Part shown: one piece after another, positions 58,900 through 64,000 of the stretch
Numbering within the stretch: position 1 is the stretch's first letter
Layout of the letters: every line of letters starts with the position of its first letter
DNA from: Syncephalastrum monosporum B8922
Taxonomy: Eukaryota > Mucoromycota > Mucoromycetes > Mucorales > Syncephalastraceae
NCBI GenBank assembly: GCA_000697355.1
Contig: JNEN01001236.1
Coordinates: 1 to 64,000 of the forward strand
Reading direction: 5' to 3'
DNA: 64,000 bases
Program-made: the position numbers and the translations under genes
Notes under the pieces: model-generated
The model's input: the letters and a program-made list of their open reading frames with translations, nothing else
Database searches by the model: none
Told to the model about the DNA's origin: nothing

Positions 58900-59112
58900 C
58901 TTCACCCGTTGTCTTCTTTTGCTTCGCTGATCGCAATTCTCCACCAGTCTAACTCTCCTTTCGGGGGCAATTTACAAATTTCCTTTTGACCGCAGGTCCT
59001 TATATATACGTGCTTATGTATAGTTTCATTGTTGCTCGCTGTTCGGATAGTTCGTATGGAAGCAATGAATCCTTTCAAGAACCTGATTTTTTTATTCCAT
59101 ACTAACACTTGG
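58900..59112 (-). repeat. Right copy of the inverted repeat flanking 54.2-59.1 kb
   Basis: Inverted relative to 54239-54430. Its minus-strand open frame (59108-58902) resembles the left copy at the peptide level. The outer edge is at about 59112. Confidence 0.55.
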
Positions 59113-59937
59113 TATGTATGATAACTTTAATTTGACCTGTATCATCTGCGTAACATATGTACGCACGCGTGTTTCATGGATATCTTTTTATATTACGACA
59201 GACAGTTATGAGCTGTTTAACTAGGTTCGGGGGGACATGCTTGCAATATGGCGGTAAAAGAAATAAACTGGAGCACCAACATGCAAAAAGAGTCTTTAGG
59301 CGGCGCCGCCTAGTAACGCCTTTCATTTTGGCGGTAACGCTCTTTTATACAGACAAGCGCATACAGTCCGCGTCATTGTGCTTTATAGCGCCCACTTCAT
59401 AATTATAATGGATGTATCGAAAGGCTGGTCGGCTGCCCTAATCAACCTTATTCTAATGCTTTTTGACACAGAGCGTCTTCTCTAGAAGAGACGACCAAAA
59501 ATGCTAGACATGTATAGCGCTGTAGATGTCATAATTGCGTCCACAAGAAGCACTGTTACACATGAATGAGTGCTCCTGGAAGCCTGTGGGCTGTATATAT
59601 GTGTCAGTCATAAAGAAAAAAGTGTAGCTGAAGTACTCTGCTTTTGTTGCAACCCCTTCACACACGCGCTAGATAAGCTACTTGCTCCCAGATTCATCGT
59701 CTAAAACTTCCAATCAAAGTGCTTGCACTTACTGGCACAGCTGCAAGCTGTATGGGGAATGAATCAAGAAAGTCTCACACTTCAAACGAATCCCTTTAGC
59801 AGATCACCTTCTATCAAAAAATGCCCTTTTTCTTGTGATTAATTAAAATCGAGTATATCTCAATGCTCTCGTATTAAAAAAAAGGTCAATATATAATGCT
59901 GATTTTCATGACGCCTCTTTTTTTTTCTTTTGCTCTA
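59113..59937. other. Intergenic, no gene seen
   Basis: AT-rich; contains GGCGGCGCCGCC near 59299 and short open frames only. Confidence 0.4.
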
Positions 59938-60789
59938 TCATGGAAATCCATCATTAAAGTCAAAAGGGGACGTCATCAAACGACTTGTGTCTGGTCGGAA
60001 ATCCTCTACCGGCTCCTCTGTCTTCTTTTTGGTCGAGCCGCATGGCCGTCCACGTTTCTTGCGCTCCGCATCGACGCAGGCATCCTCCTTGTTGAGCCGC
60101 CGACATCGTGTGCACGGTCGCTGTACATCGCACGCCACATGAGAGGCTTTGCAGAGCACACATGCTTTCCGCACATAAATATGTGTTGATTCGCTGCGCA
60201 TCTCGCGTGCGCGCTGGGTCCGTGGTCGGGCCGGACCCGCCCCCGACGAAGGAGGGGTCGGCACCGCGTTCTGCTGATAAAACTGGAAAGGGTCCTGGAG
60301 CATGTCCATAAATGCCTTGGACTCGTAACCTTGGTAATCCTGGACAGGGTAATAGAGAGGCTGGTGGTAGTCAAACATGGGCGGGTGGTGCTCATCCAGC
60401 ATGGGTTGCTCGGCCAGAGTGGGCGCGGGTATCTGGGATGTCGACCATGGCTCCATCATGGCCTCATCCATGTTCGGTGCTAAGGCGCCCGAATAAGAAG
60501 GCATGGGATGGGTCTGTTGCTGTTGTTGTTGTTGCTGCTGTTGCGGAGGCGGTGTAAAAGCGAAATGCTCGGTGTGGTGAGGATCAAAGGCGGCCGAGAG
60601 GTGCTCGAGAGAATAGTCACCGTGGCTATCCTGCATGTCGAGCGAAAGGCTTTCTAGGCTGTCTGTTGCATAACTCGGTTGACTAGGATTAGGGTCCTCT
60701 GAATAATTGACGGTCAAATCGGACTTGAAAGCCGCTTCCAAATCTTTCAGTCGGTTGCTGTCAAACTCAAAGGGCAATGCCTGATGCAT
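59938..60789 (-). CDS. Zn2Cys6 regulator with C-terminal zinc cluster and AT-hook-like motif
   Basis: Single exon, 283 aa, ATG at 60789. The N-terminal 190 residues are acidic/Gln/Pro-rich (with a poly-Gln run), probably for activation. The zinc cluster lies near the C-terminus: ACVLCKASHVACDVQRPCTR followed by C-x8-C (spacing C-x2-C-x6-C-x5-C-x2-C-x8-C). KKRGRPCG, an AT-hook-like RGRP core, comes next. The RKAC...C..SH..CD..RPC.RC pattern is that of the AcuK/ERT1 group controlling gluconeogenesis and non-fermentable carbon use. However, those proteins carry the cluster near the N-terminus plus a PAS-like region, which is absent here. The orthologue assignment is therefore open. Confidence 0.85.
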   Translation of the reverse strand: MHQALPFEFDSNRLKDLEAAFKSDLTVNYSEDPNPSQPSYATDSLESLSLDMQDSHGDYSLEHLSAAFDPHHTEHFAFTPPPQQQQQQQQQQTHPMPSYSGALAPNMDEAMMEPWSTSQIPAPTLAEQPMLDEHHPPMFDYHQPLYYPVQDYQGYESKAFMDMLQDPFQFYQQNAVPTPPSSGAGPARPRTQRAREMRSESTHIYVRKACVLCKASHVACDVQRPCTRCRRLNKEDACVDAERKKRGRPCGSTKKKTEEPVEDFRPDTSRLMTSPFDFNDGFP

Positions 60790-61928
60790 GGCGTCTGTGG
60801 TAAGAAACGGAAAAGATCATCCACAGACCCCACGCGGGTAGTCTTTATACGCCAAAGCTTGTTCAAGCAAATCGGAGATCAATCGTCACGTTGACCTGGC
60901 GTCAGATTTCGGAAAAAACCAAGTTAGACTTGCAGCACGTTCACTTGTGAACCGTACTGCGAAACGCGTCATTGTATCAACAAACTTTTACATAGAGAAG
61001 TTATCTGACACCAATCTGTGTCTGATAATTCTGTTGTATGATGCCTTTAACAGATTATCAAATAAGAGTATATCTTGCTGTGTCTATGGTGTGTCGTTGC
61101 GACTTGGTTCTTCTACTCTCTTTGACCAGCTTCCAGACACAGACGAATGATACATCTGTAAGCTGCTTCGTTCTTACTCGATACAAATTTATAAGCAAAC
61201 AAAATGAAGACTTTTTATTTGTAAAACGGATGTCAAATGAAGCAGAGCAGGTCTTGGATCAACAAACACATCCAAAGGACTATTACTATGACTGTATCTA
61301 TGCTTCATCAATGAGACCCCCAAGTCTCCTCCAAAATCCATGTAAGATAGGCTATCTTCTCTTCCCTATCGATGACAGGTAGAATGGTTTATACACATTG
61401 TTTCTGTGGTCACCTCGTCCGAGCCGGGGTTGATACAACGCAGAGAGTGACCGGTGGCGTGCTAAAGTACACAAATATAGTTGAATCTGTTGGCTTCCAT
61501 GATACATCCAAAAGTGTCTTTATACTGTACTTGCGAGTCAGTATGTATCTTTATTCAACATCATCCTCTCTCCCACCAACCGACTCAAAGTAGAGAACAT
61601 GCAGGACTGAGGATAACGACATCTTTTACGCTAGTGACTGATATGCTGACGACTCTATAAAAGAAAAAAAAGACACAAGGATAGGCATAAACAATGGGGC
61701 AATCTTTGAGTGAAGGGCTTCGATGGATAATACCTGTTAGATGAGGTTCATGCGGGCGGGATGTTGGGTTCTGCGGGGTTTTCCTCCGAGCGATCCTCCT
61801 CCAGCTTCGCTGGTTCCACATCTCTACAACTACACTTGTACTTATAATATATCTCTCCTAGCTTCCTTTTTTTTTTATAATATTTTCTTGGGGTCGTACC
61901 TGTGTCGGTTGGGCGTCCCCTTTTCCTT
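60790..61928. other. Divergent intergenic, 1.1 kb
   Basis: Promoters of the Zn2Cys6 gene (minus) and the lipase gene (plus). Several short open frames without support. A T-run at 61869-61878 precedes the lipase start. Confidence 0.4.
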
Positions 61929-63613
61929 ATGAACCTAGCTCTGTACCTCGTGTGCATTCTACTCGCGTGGCATGCTGTCGACGCATTCACTCCATTTCGC
62001 TACCAGCAGCCCCAGTCCCAGTCATTCCTGCCGCGCGCAGAAGAGCACAGCCTACAGCTGAAGATCATATACCAGCATGGAGCGCAATCCCGGCGTATGC
62101 GGTATCGCAACGTGACGGGCCCAGAAGTAGCCGCGAACAGCGCGGTCTCGGTGCAAAGCAAGCCGAGCTGGATCCACCGGCCGCAAGATACGCAGCGGCT
62201 CAAAAAGCAGCAAGAAGAAGGGTTCCTGATGCGCTGGCCGTGGACCCCTGTTTCGTTCGAGTCTGTTTGGGGCCTCGTTCCGGACGTGACACATCGGCCG
62301 TCAGTGCTGGCACTGGCCATGATGACCAACAATGCTTATACACCCGAAGAACAGAAGGATGGCCCGGACTGGTACGACCTCGGTCCCTCTTGGAATGTCG
62401 TAAGCACTACAGAATCTCTCATAGAAGACAGCCGCAAGCTAACCTGACCCCTTCCCCCCCCCCTCCGGCCGCCCTTCATCTCATCTTTCTGCCTGGTTTC
62501 ATGAACTCCAGAACTCGACCTTTGGATGGGATGGCGATGGCATCCGGGGCCATATCTTTGCCAACGCTGATAACTCGCTTCTTGTTGTCAGCATCAAGGG
62601 GACCAGCGCCGGTCTCTGGACCGGAGGGCCCACGGGGGAGAAAGATAAAACCAATGTGAGTGACATGCACAGAATATTGTAGAAAGAGGACCCAGCTTGA
62701 ACTTAATATTGATTTAGGACAATATGCTGTTCTCATGCTGTTGTGCACGGGTGAGCCGGGCTTGGCGGCCTGTCTGCGACTGCTACGTGGGTAACTCGTA
62801 CGAATGCAACGCACAGTGCCTCGAGGAGAACTTGCTCCACAGCGAGCTCTACTACGACCATGCATTGGTAACGTGACACGACATCGTTTTTTTTTCTTTC
62901 TTTCTGTATCCCCTCTCACAGACATTTCATTTCCAGGAGATTTACAAGGACGTGAGCGATCGGTATCCCAAAGCTCAGATCTGGATGACAGGCCATTCGC
63001 TCGGCGGCGCACTGGCCAGCCTCGTCGGCCTCACTTTTGGCGTCCCTACCGTCACCTTTGAGGCCCCGGGAGAACAACTCGCGGCACGCCGATTGCACCT
63101 GCCTGCGAAAGACTGGATGCCGGTCTGGCACTTTGGCCATACGGGCGATCCCATCTTCGTCGGCGTCTGTACAGTTAGGTGCCACGTTGCCTCACCTCTT
63201 GCGCTCCCCATGACTCATTCTTCATCTCTCACCTTTAGGGCCCCTTCAGCAGCTGCTGGTATGGTGGATTTGCCATGGAAACGCGTTGCCATACTGGCAA
63301 GGTAACGAAAAAACACAAAAAGATTGGCAGTTTTTCATGTTTGTTTGTCTCACACTTGTCACTGTTTGCTCTATGACCATGTCAATAGGTTTGTGTTTGG
63401 GACACCGTGAATGACAAGGGTTGGCGCGTCGACATACGCTCGCATCGCGTTCAAGACGTGATTGAGAACATTCTGAAAAAGGAACAGGATTTTGACCTTC
63501 CCAAATGCGTACCGGAAGACAAAACGTGTGCTGACTGCGGTCTTTGGGAGTACACTGATCCACGCGACGGACCTAAAGAGCAGGGCTTGACGTCTCTCTA
63601 TGGATCCTGTTGA
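61929..63613 (+). CDS. ATG15: Atg15-like vacuolar lipase (class 3 lipase)
   Basis: Exons 61929-62399, 62512-62655, 62718-62867, 62937-63173, 63239-63301 and 63389-63613 give 429 aa. The N-terminal hydrophobic segment ([20 protein letters not shown]) is a signal anchor. The lipase nucleophile motif is [13 protein letters not shown]. The Asp lies in HTGDPIF, followed by the family's cysteine-rich segment ([18 protein letters not shown]), and a His-bearing segment [13 protein letters not shown] is likely to supply the third triad residue. [10 protein letters not shown] and [12 protein letters not shown] match Atg15 cysteine positions. The enzyme degrades autophagic-body membranes in the vacuole. 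Exon 4 uses a weaker donor, GTTAGG. The C-terminus lacks the long Ser/Thr tail seen in some Atg15 proteins. Confidence 0.92.
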
Positions 63614-64000
63614 ACACGCATGTGTATGTATAGTGTAGAGTATTCCTCATGTTAGAGCATAAATTATGTATGTACTGTATTGTTATTCTCAAGAGAGCAA
63701 TGTTTTGACAGACAGAACCGACGCCCATTTGTGTGGACTGGGTTTCTCTACAAAGTTGTAAACTGGGTGAGATCTGAATACATGGTGCGCCACAGATGTA
63801 CGTACAATTTTTTGTATTATGTAAGACTTGCGCGCGCGCGCCCGCGCGTGCCGAGGACGGCCATGGCATGCACGTGCACCAGAGACAGGACCGGAAAATA
63901 ATCCTACAATACCCCACAGTCGATCGAACGACAGCCCTCGAGGGCCTCCCAGGAGAGTCTGCGGACCAAACACCCTAACCCACCCGGAAAACATCTATCC
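63614..64000. other. 3' flank of the lipase gene to window end
   Basis: No gene seen. An alternating CG run lies at about 63829-63848. Confidence 0.45.

Noticed and set aside
1..64000. CRISPR arrays, bacterial-style operons or prophage
   Set aside because: No regularly spaced direct repeats with unique spacers; gene structure is eukaryotic throughout.

Overview
The window reads as nuclear DNA of an early-diverging filamentous fungus, most probably Mucoromycota (Mucorales-like). This rests on short GT-AG introns (about 45 to 180 bp) in most genes, pyrimidine-rich leaders, long poly-T/poly-A tracts, glutamine/histidine homopolymers, Zn2Cys6 regulators and the gene content; the species cannot be read from sequence alone. 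All multi-exon models below were assembled by hand from splice signals and reading phase, so individual exon edges may be off by a base or two.

Layout. 1-2960 is repeat-rich: LTRs of one family in both orientations, a Tc1/mariner-like terminal inverted-repeat (TIR) element and a foldback repeat. It also holds an exact 19-bp Tn5 mosaic end (1504-1522), which is almost certainly library adapter and marks a suspect join. 2960-5450 has no supportable gene. 5452-17979 carries four plus-strand genes: a bHLH regulator, a Hal4/Hal5-type kinase, a 14-exon coiled-coil protein and a Zn2Cys6 regulator. 19083-22014 (minus) is a 12-exon Tul1/Dsc1 transmembrane RING E3 ligase. 22.0-28.4 kb is gene-poor with decayed coding fragments, including a C2H2-finger gene. 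28464-31160 (plus) is a TBC Rab-GAP with a coiled-coil tail, convergent with an intronless MHR-type regulator (31448-33511, minus).

35943-45632 (minus) holds a 21-exon homologue of Integrator subunit 4, a disordered serine/glutamine-rich protein, a Gfd2-like DEDDh nuclease and the proteasome beta-7 subunit. 46395-48054 (plus) is an unrecognised gene with possible micro-exons. 50924-52830 (plus) is an STE20/PAK-like kinase and 53238-53979 (minus) is ribosomal protein eS19. 54.2-59.1 kb looks like one unit: a decayed multi-exon gene of unrecognised family (in-frame TGA and a frame break) flanked by inverted copies of a diverged repeat of at least 70 bp. The window closes with an intronless Zn2Cys6/AT-hook regulator (59938-60789, minus) and an Atg15-like vacuolar lipase (61929-63613, plus).

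How they fit together. Most genes are independent housekeeping or regulatory functions: protein turnover (beta-7, Tul1/Dsc1), membrane traffic (TBC GAP, Atg15), nutrient and ion control (Hal-type kinase, Zn2Cys6 and bHLH factors), translation (eS19) and RNA metabolism (INTS4-like, Gfd2-like nuclease). No operon or gene cluster is evident. The best leads are the Integrator-type protein in a fungus, the inverted-repeat-bounded unit with its unknown gene, and the adapter-bearing junction.
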